DNA of 48,607 nucleotides, taken from assembly GCA_009783565.1 (NCBI GenBank), contig WRDF01000013.1, positions 1 to 48,607 on the forward strand. The letters are read 5' to 3'. The notes under the pieces are model-generated. The model saw only the letters and a program-made list of their open reading frames with translations. It did not search any database and was not told where the DNA came from. Of this stretch, positions 35,122-43,301 are shown one piece after another. This DNA comes from Rikenellaceae bacterium. Lineage in GTDB: Bacteria > Bacteroidota > Bacteroidia > Bacteroidales > Rikenellaceae. Within the stretch, counting starts at the first letter, position 1. Each line of letters opens with the position of its first letter. Made by a program: the position numbers and the translations under genes.

Positions 35122-35691
35122 TTACACTTGCGGTGGCGGAGGAAATGCGCCGACGCACAACAATATAACCGATAACGAGCCTATCTTGCGGCGCAGGATT
35201 TGCAGCGATTCGGCTTTGAATTTATTCACAGAGCTGAGCGATATACCGAGACGTTCGGCGATTTCGCGGTTCTTCAATCCTTCGACAAAACTCAGTTCTA
35301 CGATCTCGCGAAGTCGGTCGGGAAGTTCGCGGATGGCGTTGAAAATCAGAGCCTGAGCTTCGAGGTCGGCCACCAAGATGTGGTCTTCCGCCGAGTGTTT
35401 GCCGGTATATGAAAAATAGCGCTCGCGCGCCGAATCCTTGCGGTGCAAGTTGATCGCACTATTGCGGATCGTGTTGTAGAGGAACGATTTCAGCGCGCCG
35501 ATACCTGCGAACCGGTCGCGGCGACTCCATGCCTGAAAAACCGCATCCTGAACGCAATCTTCGGCCAGCAGACCATGTTGCGTCCCCAGCTGCCGTAACG
35601 CATAAAGCAACAACGGCGGGTAGACGCGGTCGTAGAACAGGTCTATACGGCCGCGTTGGAAATCGGCCAATATACGGTCGTCCCAAAGCAT
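35122..35691 (-). CDS. ECF RNA polymerase sigma factor, Bacteroidetes FecI-like
   Basis: A 189-residue sigma-70 family ECF factor. Region 2 is at about 15-92 (LFYDRVYPPLLLYALRQLG, AEDCVQDAVFQAW, ALKSFLYNTIRNSAINLHRK) and region 4 at about 116-172 (LPDRLREIVELSFVEGLKNREIAERLGISLSSVNKFKAESLQ, quoted here as a region). The C-terminus ends in a short hydrophobic and Pro-rich tail. It precedes fecR and susC on the same strand, the usual order for a substrate-induced uptake locus, and should direct transcription of susC onwards when released from FecR. No promoter box is visible; an inverted repeat of family C lies upstream. Confidence 0.94.
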   Translation of the reverse strand: MLWDDRILADFQRGRIDLFYDRVYPPLLLYALRQLGTQHGLLAEDCVQDAVFQAWSRRDRFAGIGALKSFLYNTIRNSAINLHRKDSARERYFSYTGKHSAEDHILVADLEAQALIFNAIRELPDRLREIVELSFVEGLKNREIAERLGISLSSVNKFKAESLQILRRKIGSLSVILLCVGAFPPPPQV

Positions 35692-35733
35692 TTTACGTTT
35701 TTAGCAGGTTTTCAGGGCGTACTGCAATATGCT

Positions 35734-35772
35734 TGTCACTGCCGAACGCACTTCATGCGTTTGACAGTGACA
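35734..35772. repeat. Inverted repeat, family C, copy 2
   Basis: Arms 35734-35750 and 35756-35772 match at 15 of 17 positions and share TGTCACTGCCGAACG with copy 1 at 26370. It lies between hutH and the sigma gene, both on the minus strand, and may end the hut transcript. Confidence 0.75.
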
Positions 35773-35787
35773 AAAGCGTGTTACACT

Positions 35788-37293
35788 CTATATAAAGTCG
35801 AGAGGCAGGCGGCGCACGAATGCCGCCGCGTTTTGCATCGCGCGATACATTACGATGTCGTCCTCGATCAGCGGCACTTCGCGGCGGAAATCGGCAAGCA
35901 CCGCTTCCAGCAGCGGCGAAGTGCGTGCCGGACGCCGCAGGTCCAAACCTTGTGCAGCGTTCATCATCTCGATACCGAAAATCTCGTAGAGATTATCGAT
36001 GATCCGCAGCAGCTTGGTCGCCGCGTTCGCGCCCATGCTTACGTGGTCTTCCTGCCCGTTCGACGAGACTATCGAATCGCTCGACGCCGCGAAGCAGTAC
36101 ATCTTGTTCTGGCTCACCATTGCCGCCGCCGCGTATTGCGGGATCATGTAGCCGGAGTTCACCCCCGAATTTTCTATAAGAAATTCGGGCAACCCGCGAA
36201 GGCCCATGATCAGCTGAGCCACACGGCGTTCCGAAATATTGCCGAGTTCGGCCAGTCCGATGGCAAGGAAGTCGTAAGCCACCGCCAGCGGCTGCCCGTG
36301 AAAATTCCCGCCGGAGACAATCATGTCCTCGTCGGGAAACACCGTGGGGTTGTCCGTAACGGAATTTATTTCCGTCCGAACGACCGACTCGACATAACGC
36401 AGCGTATCCTTTGTCGCGCCGTGCACCTGCGGCACACAGCGGAACGAATAGGGGTCCTGGACGTGTTCTTTCGGGCGTGCGATAAGCTCACTGCCGGCCA
36501 GCAGTGTGCGGAAATTGGCCGCCGTTTCCGCCTGCCCTTTGTGCGGGCGCACGCGGTGCAGCAAATCGGTGAACGGTTCGGGGCGGCCGTCGAACGCCTC
36601 CAACGACATCGCGCCGGCAATGTCGGCGATCTTCGACAGACGCCGCGCGTGCAGCACCGCCATAACACCGTGAGCGCTCATAAACTGCGTGCCGTTAAGC
36701 AACGCCAGCCCCTCTTTGCTTTGGAGCGTTATCGGCGTCCAGCCGAATTCTTTCAGTACGCCTGCGGCATCGCGCTTCTCACCTTTATACCGCACTTCGC
36801 CCTCGCCGATAAGCGGCAGGAAGAGGTTGGCCAGCGGCGCAAGGTCACCCGACGCACCCAGCGACCCGCGATCGTAGACCACCGGCAGCACGTCGTTGTT
36901 ATAAAGGTCGAGGATGCGTTGCAGCGTCGCCACCTGCACGCCGCTGTAACCGAGCGACAGCGCATGTGCTTTCAGCAACAGCATCAGGCGCACTACGTCC
37001 GGCGACACCTCGTTACCCACACTGCACGCATGTGACTTTACAAGATTTTCTTGCAGTACGGTGAGCTGCTCCGCCGGAATCGTCACCTTGCACAGCGACC
37101 CGAAACCCGTCGTAACGCCGTAAATGGGCACTTCGCTGGTCGCCGCTTTGTGGTCGAGATAGTCGCGGCACTTTTTCACGCGCGCCCTAACCTCATCGGT
37201 CAGCGCGAGTTTTCGTCCGCTCGCCAACAGTTCAGCGACAGCCTCGAACGTAAGTTCCGCCGCGCCGATGTGAAAATGGTCACCCACTGCCAT
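35788..37293 (-). CDS. hutH: Histidine ammonia-lyase
   Basis: A 501-residue cytoplasmic homotetramer that removes ammonia from L-histidine to give trans-urocanate, the first step of the Hut pathway. The prosthetic group MIO forms from Ala147-Ser148-Gly149 in GSLGASGDLAPLANL. Other family signatures are YGVTTGFGSL (58-67), TQFMSAHGVM, QEDHVSMGANAATK and DNPTVFPDE. Length is typical. Its ATG overlaps the TGA stop of the cyclodeaminase gene by one base (TGATG), showing translational coupling. It is the last gene of the operon. Confidence 0.97.
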   Translation of the reverse strand: MAVGDHFHIGAAELTFEAVAELLASGRKLALTDEVRARVKKCRDYLDHKAATSEVPIYGVTTGFGSLCKVTIPAEQLTVLQENLVKSHACSVGNEVSPDVVRLMLLLKAHALSLGYSGVQVATLQRILDLYNNDVLPVVYDRGSLGASGDLAPLANLFLPLIGEGEVRYKGEKRDAAGVLKEFGWTPITLQSKEGLALLNGTQFMSAHGVMAVLHARRLSKIADIAGAMSLEAFDGRPEPFTDLLHRVRPHKGQAETAANFRTLLAGSELIARPKEHVQDPYSFRCVPQVHGATKDTLRYVESVVRTEINSVTDNPTVFPDEDMIVSGGNFHGQPLAVAYDFLAIGLAELGNISERRVAQLIMGLRGLPEFLIENSGVNSGYMIPQYAAAAMVSQNKMYCFAASSDSIVSSNGQEDHVSMGANAATKLLRIIDNLYEIFGIEMMNAAQGLDLRRPARTSPLLEAVLADFRREVPLIEDDIVMYRAMQNAAAFVRRLPLDFI

Positions 37294-37916
37294 CAGAGCG
37301 TCTTTTTTACCTTTTCGAGAAGCTCCTGCTCGCGTGCAACCGCCTCTGTTTCAAGTTGCTCCACCTCTTTCGAGACCCGCGCCACATACTCCTCGTCTTT
37401 GAGCGACGTGAGGTTGATACGCACGTTCAGCGCTGCGCCGAGCACCGCGCTGCGTGCACACATCATCGCCACACACGCATCCGTCACGGCGTTCTGGTTG
37501 CCCTCAGTCGCCACCAGCGAAAGCGTTTCCATCATTCCGAGCGCATGGCGAGCCACCTGCAACGGCACTTCTGCCGCGATTTTCGTCGCCGCCTGAATCT
37601 GTATCGAGCGGTGTGTCTTCTCGTCATCGGTCTCTTTCGGGAGTTTGAACGCGTCGAACACCTTGTTATATGCGTCCGAATCTTCGTCGATAGCCTTCTC
37701 GAATGCACTTTGCAGCCCCGCCGCCTCGCCTGCGATTTTCTGCATCAGCGCCTCCTTGCCTTCGTATTTTTTCTTGCCTATCGTGAGGTTCGCCACCATT
37801 TGGGCCAACGCTGCCGCGATCGCGCCGTTAAGCGCCGAAATGCTCCCTCCGCCCGGAACGGGGTCACTGCCCGCCGTCTGCGCAAGAAATCCTTTTACCG
37901 TAAGATCAACTAACAT
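37293..37916 (-). CDS. Formimidoyltetrahydrofolate cyclodeaminase / methenyl-THF cyclohydrolase-like
   Basis: A 207-residue all-helical cytoplasmic protein matching the C-terminal domain of bifunctional FTCD. The start MLVDLTVKGFLAQTAGSDPVPGGGSISALNGAIAAALAQMV is typical (quoted here only as positions 1-41 in part: DPVPGGGSISALNG). It should convert 5-formimino-THF to 5,10-methenyl-THF and ammonia, following the separate FtcD encoded upstream. In vertebrates the two domains are fused; here they are split. It overlaps hutH by one base and lies 13 bp after hutI. The symbols fchA and ftcD-C are both used for such proteins; I leave it blank. Confidence 0.88.
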   Translation of the reverse strand: MLVDLTVKGFLAQTAGSDPVPGGGSISALNGAIAAALAQMVANLTIGKKKYEGKEALMQKIAGEAAGLQSAFEKAIDEDSDAYNKVFDAFKLPKETDDEKTHRSIQIQAATKIAAEVPLQVARHALGMMETLSLVATEGNQNAVTDACVAMMCARSAVLGAALNVRINLTSLKDEEYVARVSKEVEQLETEAVAREQELLEKVKKTL

Positions 37917-37929
37917 AGTATTTTGGTTT

Positions 37930-39204
37930 TTACTGATTATTATACACTACTCCGCCCTTGACCACCGTGCGGACAATATTCATCGCCACGTGATAGGGCA
38001 GAAATTTGTAGGACGGAAAATCGAGCACGAGCAGGTCGCCCCGTTTGCCGACTTCCAGACTGCCGATACTTTCGGCACGTCCGACGGCCGCCGCGCCATT
38101 AAGGGTCAGTGCCGTCAGAGCCTCCTCCGCCGATATCTTCATATAGATGCACGCCAGGGCAAAGGTCAGCGGGATCGACGACGTGAAGCTGCTGCCCGGG
38201 TTGAGGTCGGTAGCCAGCGCGACGGCACATCCCGCATCGATCATCTCCCGCGCACGCGCGTAGTGCTCGCGCAACGAGAATGCCGTGCAGGGCAGCAGCG
38301 TCGCGACCGTCGAACTCGCCGCAAGCGCGGCGATGCCCTCGTCCGATGCCATCAGCAGATGGTCGGCCGAAAGGCAGCCTATTTCAGCGGCCAACAGAGC
38401 ACCGCCTGTGTCCACAATCTCGTCGGCATGTATCTTTGCACGAAAGCCCAATGCCAGCGCAGCCGTCAGATACCTGCGCGACTGTTCGGGAGTGAACACG
38501 CCGCGCTCACAGAAAATATCGCAGCATTCGGCCAATCCGCGCTCGGCGACTTCGGGCATCACTTCGGCTATCATCCAATCTATGAACTCGTCCTCACGCC
38601 CTTTCCACTCCGCCGGTGTCGCATGTGCACCCATGTACGTCGGCACGATGTCCATCGGATGCTCCGCATCGAGCGCGCGCATCACCTCCAATTGACGCAG
38701 CTCCGTCTTCCGGTCCATGCCGTAACCGCTCTTGCCCTCGACGGTCGTAATGCCGAGCGACAACATGCGGTCCAGCCGCTCGTGCGCCGATGCGAAAAGT
38801 TCGTCGAACGACGCTGCACGTGTGGCACGCGTGGTGCTGTGTATCCCGCCGCCACGCTCCATGATCGACATATAACTGTCGCCCCTCATGCGCCACGAGA
38901 ACTCCTCCTCGCGATAGCCGCCGAAGACCAGATGCGTGTGCGAATCGACGAATCCGGGTACGACGGCACGTCCCCCAGCGTCTATCACAGTGTGCGCCGA
39001 GTAGTCGCCGGCGGGCAGTTCGGCCGTACTCCCGACGTAGGTTATTACACCGTCGGTGACGACCACCGCGCCGTCTTCGATAACGGCCAATGCAGACATT
39101 TCCGCTCCCTTGCGCGCCGTTTTGCCTGTGGGCGTAACTACCTGCGCAGCGTTGCGGATGACGATGTTGCCGGAATGTTTTGCACGTTTACTTTTACAAC
39201 TCAT
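37930..39204 (-). CDS. hutI: Imidazolonepropionase
   Basis: A 424-residue metal-dependent amidohydrolase that opens 4-imidazolone-5-propionate to N-formimino-L-glutamate, the third Hut step. Metal ligands are His89 and His91 in VVPGFVDSHTHLVFGG, with the substrate His in KIHADEI and the catalytic Asp in ATDLNPGSS. It begins with a short basic stretch before the amidohydrolase beta-sandwich (NIVIRNAAQVVTPTG); the ATG at 39204 is used but a slightly later start would also be possible. A short palindrome fills most of the 59-bp gap from ftcD. Confidence 0.96.
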   Translation of the reverse strand: MSCKSKRAKHSGNIVIRNAAQVVTPTGKTARKGAEMSALAVIEDGAVVVTDGVITYVGSTAELPAGDYSAHTVIDAGGRAVVPGFVDSHTHLVFGGYREEEFSWRMRGDSYMSIMERGGGIHSTTRATRAASFDELFASAHERLDRMLSLGITTVEGKSGYGMDRKTELRQLEVMRALDAEHPMDIVPTYMGAHATPAEWKGREDEFIDWMIAEVMPEVAERGLAECCDIFCERGVFTPEQSRRYLTAALALGFRAKIHADEIVDTGGALLAAEIGCLSADHLLMASDEGIAALAASSTVATLLPCTAFSLREHYARAREMIDAGCAVALATDLNPGSSFTSSIPLTFALACIYMKISAEEALTALTLNGAAAVGRAESIGSLEVGKRGDLLVLDFPSYKFLPYHVAMNIVRTVVKGGVVYNNQ

Positions 39205-39217
39205 TGTTAATTATTAT

Positions 39218-39253
39218 GTCATCCCTCTGCCCCTGCGGGACGTTCGGAATGAC
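39218..39253. repeat. Short family B-like palindrome between ftcD and hutI
   Basis: Starts GTCATCCC and ends GGAATGAC, with CGTTCGGAATGAC as in family B and a central CCCCTGCGGG. It looks like a shortened copy with one mini-hairpin. It lies inside the hut operon and could reduce read-through or protect the upstream message. Confidence 0.6.
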
Positions 39254-39263
39254 GAAATTATTT

Positions 39264-40160
39264 CTATTCCATTAACTGGTTTTCAAGCACCTGTTTCATC
39301 GAAAAGTTTTCGAGTCCCAGGTAATATTCCGCCGTATCGACCAACGCCTGCATCGGCACGAGGCCCACGATCTCGCCCCCCGCAACCGTCACGCCCCATC
39401 TCTGCGCCTCCATGCGCACCATCTCGTGGGCGCGGTAAATGGCCGTTTTGGTGAAATCCGTAAGGTTCATCGACACCTGTACAATGCCCCTATCGGTCAG
39501 CTCAACGCCCATCGCCTTGCAGAAGCGCAGTCCGCCGCCCATGTGGCGCACCGTCTTGGCGATCTTGTCGGCGATCGCCAGGTCGTTGGTATTCAGGTTC
39601 ACGTTATACGCCACCAACGGCATCCGCGCGCCTATAACCACCGCACCCGCCGTTGCGTGAGGTTCTTTCGGCCCGAAATCCGATTGCCATTCCGGCTTTG
39701 CCATTTTTTCTTTCAGGCCTTCGAACTCGCCTTTGCGCACCGTCGCCAGATTCTCGCGCTCGGGTTTGCTCGCCGCCTTCTCGTAAAGGAACACCGGCAG
39801 AGCATACTTCTCGGCGACTTCGGCCGCCACTTCTTTCGACAGCGCGACGGCCTCGTCCATCGTCATATCCTTGATTGGAATGAATGGCACGACATCCACC
39901 GCACCCATACGCGGATGCTGACCCTCATGCTTGGTGAGGTCGATGTGCGCAACCGCAATACCGATAGCCTCGATGACCGCTTTTTTAAGCGCCTCAGGCT
40001 CGCCCGCCGTCGTTACGACCATACGGTTGTGATCCTTGTCCGCGCTGTAATCCAACAATTTAACGCCCGGCTTTCCGCGAAAAGCATCGACGATCTTCTC
40101 CATCACTTCCGGATTGCGCCCCTCGCTGAAATTGGGCACACATTCGACAATTTTTGCCAT
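39264..40160 (-). CDS. ftcD: Glutamate formimidoyltransferase
   Basis: A 298-residue enzyme moving the formimino group of N-formimino-L-glutamate to tetrahydrofolate, giving glutamate. It covers only the formiminotransferase part of the vertebrate fusion: VECVPNFSEGRNPEVM at the start, then EGQHPRMGAVDVVPFIP with the catalytic His, VFLYEKAASKPERENL and VQVSMNLTDFTKTAI. With the cyclodeaminase encoded two genes later it replaces HutF/HutG-type steps. It lies 15 bp after the DUF2971 gene. Confidence 0.95.
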   Translation of the reverse strand: MAKIVECVPNFSEGRNPEVMEKIVDAFRGKPGVKLLDYSADKDHNRMVVTTAGEPEALKKAVIEAIGIAVAHIDLTKHEGQHPRMGAVDVVPFIPIKDMTMDEAVALSKEVAAEVAEKYALPVFLYEKAASKPERENLATVRKGEFEGLKEKMAKPEWQSDFGPKEPHATAGAVVIGARMPLVAYNVNLNTNDLAIADKIAKTVRHMGGGLRFCKAMGVELTDRGIVQVSMNLTDFTKTAIYRAHEMVRMEAQRWGVTVAGGEIVGLVPMQALVDTAEYYLGLENFSMKQVLENQLME

Positions 40161-40175
40161 GTTAATCTTTATTTT

Positions 40176-40922
40176 TTAGTTTATGTTTTTGATTATCAAT
40201 TTGTAACTCTTAGTGTCCAACTCGCATCTTTTGAAAGTCACTTCGGGTTTATCTACCAATGCTTCTTTTACTTTCTTAATAAATTCAGGCGTTGATTTGC
40301 AGCCGAAAATAACGGTCTTCAATGCCGAAGGGTTATATGGGATTTTGTTGCGAGTTTCGGGATAATTAAAAACCCTGTACTCATCTTCATATTGCCAATC
40401 GAGAAATTTATTACGAACAAAGCATCTTATTTGTTCCATTGTATTACCAAAATGGCTATGCTCAGTATAATCCTCTACATATCTCATAGGTATGAGATGA
40501 TAAAATGTATCTATGTCCTTGCTAAGGTCGAACTCCAAGCATATACCTTTGTGTGAATTCGCATAGTGCGACCACATCAATATATTATTGTTTTTGGCAG
40601 TAAAACAACACGTTCTCACTTTATCTGTTATTTCGGCAACGGTTTGTGTCATTACACTTGTAATATCTACAACTCCATTAGCCCATTGCCATGCCGTTTC
40701 AGAAATTTTATCCAAAGAAAGCGGAAATCCTTGCTTGTCATTCAAGTCGTAACAATGTCTAAATATCTCGTCATATGAATATGATAGCCTAAAACTCAGT
40801 TGGCCGTCAAAAGGGTCATTATAATCCTCCAATTTAGAAAACCAAAGATAACTCTCTCTTAAACTTTCCAGAGTATAGTCATTATCAGGTCTGTATCTAA
40901 ATAGAGTATTCGGCATCTCCAT
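40176..40922 (-). CDS. DUF2971 protein, AT-rich insert in the hut operon
   Basis: A 248-residue cytoplasmic protein with DUF2971 features: LFRYRPDNDYTLESLRESYLWFSKLEDYNDPFDGQ (here cited as region 7-41), CCFTAKNNNILMWSHYANSHKGICLEFDL and the C-terminal KFLDWQYEDEYRVF...LKTVIFGCKS. Function unknown; some relatives occur near defence genes. It is clearly unlike its neighbours: the line 40441-40500 has 21 G/C of 60, while a line of hutU (41221-41280) has 46 of 60. It also has a clear Shine-Dalgarno AAAGGAG 8 nt before its ATG, rare in this window. It interrupts hutU-ftcD on the same strand with 15 and 56 bp gaps, so it is likely co-transcribed. Probably acquired by transfer. Confidence 0.85.
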   Translation of the reverse strand: MEMPNTLFRYRPDNDYTLESLRESYLWFSKLEDYNDPFDGQLSFRLSYSYDEIFRHCYDLNDKQGFPLSLDKISETAWQWANGVVDITSVMTQTVAEITDKVRTCCFTAKNNNILMWSHYANSHKGICLEFDLSKDIDTFYHLIPMRYVEDYTEHSHFGNTMEQIRCFVRNKFLDWQYEDEYRVFNYPETRNKIPYNPSALKTVIFGCKSTPEFIKKVKEALVDKPEVTFKRCELDTKSYKLIIKNIN

Positions 40923-40930
40923 ATTTCCAA

Positions 40931-40937
40931 CTCCTTT
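40931..40937 (-). promoter_or_regulatory. Shine-Dalgarno AAAGGAG of the DUF2971 gene
   Basis: On the minus strand AAAGGAG stands 8 nt before the ATG at 40922. The core genes around it (hutU, ftcD, gapA, rpsO) show no such site, in line with the low use of Shine-Dalgarno in Bacteroidetes, so this supports a foreign origin. Confidence 0.65.
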
Positions 40938-40978
40938 AAATAATGTCGTCCGTCGAAAATCTCGGCTTCGTGCGCTAT

Positions 40979-42967
40979 TTATATTAATCGATCAATCAAC
41001 TCATCATCCGCGACATACGGCATCGTTATATGATAGCCGTCGGCGTGCGAGGCGTTGAAGTTCGCGCAGGTGGAAATGGCATTGGTGTTACGCGCCCATG
41101 AGCGGCGCGCAACGCCTCCCATCACGTCCCACAGCATTGCGCTGTGCAGTATCTCGTCCACGCGCGCACTGCCGTCAAGCACCATCCCGAAGCCGCCGTT
41201 CACCGACTTGCCGATGCCCACGCCGCCGCCGTTGTGCAGCGCGACGAGGCTCATACCCCGCGCGGCGTTCCCGGCGAAGCACTGCACGGCCATGTCGGCC
41301 ATCACGTTGCTGCCGTCCTTGATATTGGCCGTTTCGCGGAACGGCGAATCCGTACCGCTCACGTCGTGGTGGTCACGGCCGAGCATTATCGGCCCAACCT
41401 CGCCCGTGCGCACCATCTCGTTAAAGCGCAGTGCGATGTTCAGCCGACCGAGAGCATCCTGATACAGAATCCGCGCCTGGGTACCCACGACAAGCCGGTT
41501 CTTCTCCGCATCGCGAATCCAATTATAGTTATCCATATCCTGCGGTCGACGATGGGGGTCGATCGTTTCCATCGCCGCGCGGTCGGTGCGTTGCAGGTCT
41601 TCGGCCCGGCCGCTCAGGCACACCCAACGGAACGGCCCGTAGCCGTAATCGAACAGTTCCGGCCCCATAATATCCTCGACGTACGACGGCCAAATGAACC
41701 CGTCTTTTTCGTCGTGGCCGTTCTTCGATATCGCCCGCTCGCCCGCGTCGTATATCGCCTTCATGAACGAGTTGCCGTAGTCGAAAAAGTACGTCCCCTT
41801 AGCCACCAACCGCCGTATCACTTCGAAATGGCGGCGCAGCGAGGCGTCCACCAACTCGTGGAACTTCTTCCGGTCTTCTTTCAGCATTCGCGTGCGCTCT
41901 TCGAACGAGATTCCCGCAGGACAGTAGCCTCCCTCATAAACCGCATGGCACGAGGTCTGATCCGAAAGCAGATCGATGTGTAGATTGTGCCGCTCGGCAT
42001 ATTCCAGCAAATCCACAACATTGCCGTGATAAGCTATTGAAGCAGGCTCTTTCGCCGCCATGCCCTGCTGCGCAAGGCGGAACGCCTCGGCCACGTCGTT
42101 CGTCACGAAACGCACCCACCCTTGCGAGTGGCGCGTCTCGATGCGCGACGCATCGACCTCCGCCGTTATCGACACCGCACCCGCGATGTCGGCCGCCTTG
42201 GGCTGCGCACCGCTCATGCCGCCCAGACCGCTCGACACGAACAACCGTCCGCGCAAATCCTCGTCCGCCCCGAGACCCAACTTCAACCGGCCGGCGTTGA
42301 GCAGCGTGTTATAAGTCCCGTGAACTATCCCCTGCGGCCCTATGTACATCCACCCTCCGGCGGTCATCTGGCCGTAACACGCAACGCCCATCTCGGCCGC
42401 GATTTCCCAATCATGTTGGTTATCGAACATGCCGATCATCATCGAATTGGTAATAATGACGCGCGGGGCAGAGGGGTGCGAGCGGAAAAGTCCGAGCGGA
42501 TGGCCCGATTCGACGACCAGCGTCTGATGGTCGGTCATCTGCTCCAAATATTTCATTATCAGGCGATACTGCATCCAGTTCGCACACACCTGCCCCGTCT
42601 CGCCATACGTCACGAGTTCATAAGGATACAGCGCGATGTCGAAACATAGATTATTGTCGATCATAACCTGGAACGCCTTGCCTTCCAGACAGTTGCCCTT
42701 ATATTGGTCGATGGATTTAGCCTTCAAATCACCTGTCGGGCGATAGCGGTAACCATAGATCCGTCCGCGTGTGCGCAACTCTTCGAGAAATTCGGGCGCG
42801 AGCGTTTCATGCAACTCTTTCGGAATATATCGCAGCGCGTTTTTCAGAGCGGTGCGCGTCTGCGCGGGCGTAAGGCGGAAACCGCGATCGGGAGCGCGCC
42901 GTATGCCGGCGATGAATTCGGGATAATCGGGCAGCATCGTGCCCAAAGAAAAAGTTTCGGTGGTCAT
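40979..42967 (-). CDS. hutU: Urocanate hydratase
   Basis: A 662-residue NAD-dependent enzyme converting urocanate to 4-imidazolone-5-propionate, second step of histidine breakdown and first gene of this operon. Signatures include GETGQVCANWMQYRLIMKYL, GWMYIGPQGIVHGTYNTLLNA, SSGLGGMSGAQPKAADIAGA (NAD-binding), QTSCHAVYEGGYCPAG and GRDHHDVSGTDSPFRETANI. At 662 residues it belongs to the longer form like vertebrate urocanase, not the usual 555-residue bacterial form. Start at 42967 follows a TAAGTTTG element at 42996-43003. Confidence 0.97.
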   Translation of the reverse strand: MTTETFSLGTMLPDYPEFIAGIRRAPDRGFRLTPAQTRTALKNALRYIPKELHETLAPEFLEELRTRGRIYGYRYRPTGDLKAKSIDQYKGNCLEGKAFQVMIDNNLCFDIALYPYELVTYGETGQVCANWMQYRLIMKYLEQMTDHQTLVVESGHPLGLFRSHPSAPRVIITNSMMIGMFDNQHDWEIAAEMGVACYGQMTAGGWMYIGPQGIVHGTYNTLLNAGRLKLGLGADEDLRGRLFVSSGLGGMSGAQPKAADIAGAVSITAEVDASRIETRHSQGWVRFVTNDVAEAFRLAQQGMAAKEPASIAYHGNVVDLLEYAERHNLHIDLLSDQTSCHAVYEGGYCPAGISFEERTRMLKEDRKKFHELVDASLRRHFEVIRRLVAKGTYFFDYGNSFMKAIYDAGERAISKNGHDEKDGFIWPSYVEDIMGPELFDYGYGPFRWVCLSGRAEDLQRTDRAAMETIDPHRRPQDMDNYNWIRDAEKNRLVVGTQARILYQDALGRLNIALRFNEMVRTGEVGPIMLGRDHHDVSGTDSPFRETANIKDGSNVMADMAVQCFAGNAARGMSLVALHNGGGVGIGKSVNGGFGMVLDGSARVDEILHSAMLWDVMGGVARRSWARNTNAISTCANFNASHADGYHITMPYVADDELIDRLI

Positions 42968-42995
42968 AATAAAATTATTATTTAATTTATGACGG

Positions 42996-43003
42996 CAAAC
43001 TTA
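42996..43003 (-). promoter_or_regulatory. -7 promoter element (TAAGTTTG) of the hut operon
   Basis: The minus strand reads TAAGTTTG, matching TAnnTTTG, about 29 nt before the hutU ATG. No TTTG is at the expected -33 spacing, which may mean an activator is needed. Confidence 0.6.
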
Positions 43004-43239
43004 CTAAAAAAATGCGAATTAATGTGTTTGTGGATTTTCGTAAGTCTTTTGCTTTGACATATTTGATATAAAAACATCGCCTCTTTTCAGAAGAGGCCAG
43101 GGCCTGAAAATATTTTCGAGCTTCCAAACGAAATATTTATGGACAACCGATGCCAAGCCGGAATCTCCGGATTGATGGTTATAGTTGCCGGAGGGCAAGC
43201 AAGCGGTCAAAGATGAAGCCGATAACAGGCTTAACAGCC

Positions 43240-43291
43240 ATGATTACGACTGAACGGCACGCTGAACAGCGTGCCGTTCAGTCGTAATCAT
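43240..43291. terminator. Perfect 23-bp inverted repeat after the MFS gene
   Basis: Arms 43240-43262 and 43269-43291 are exact complements (inner part ACTGAACGGCACGC) around a 6-nt loop. It lies 10 bp after the MFS stop on the minus strand. There is no T-run on either side, so termination is likely but not certain. Confidence 0.75.
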
Positions 43292-43301
43292 AAAGTATTT
43301 C

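Larger units (their letters stand above)
42968..43301. other. 334-bp intergenic region with several hairpins
   Basis: No convincing gene. It holds the hutU -7 box (42996-43003), then several small stems: GCCTCTT/AAGAGGC near 43080-43098, AATATTTTCG/CGAAATATT near 43107-43135, CCGGA/CCGG near 43159-43171, and a perfect 23-bp inverted repeat at 43240-43291. A minus-strand frame of 63 codons (43019-43210) has no family features. A near-consensus CATCTTTG reads on the minus strand near 43208-43215. Confidence 0.6.

Noticed and set aside
43019..43210. 63-codon minus-strand frame upstream of hutU
   Set aside because: It overlaps several hairpins, has no recognisable domain, no ribosome-binding site and ends next to the hutU promoter; probably chance.
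42968..43301. Riboswitch for histidine or urocanate control
   Set aside because: I do not recognise any known riboswitch core, and the hutU -7 box lies downstream of most of the stems, so they would not be in the main leader.
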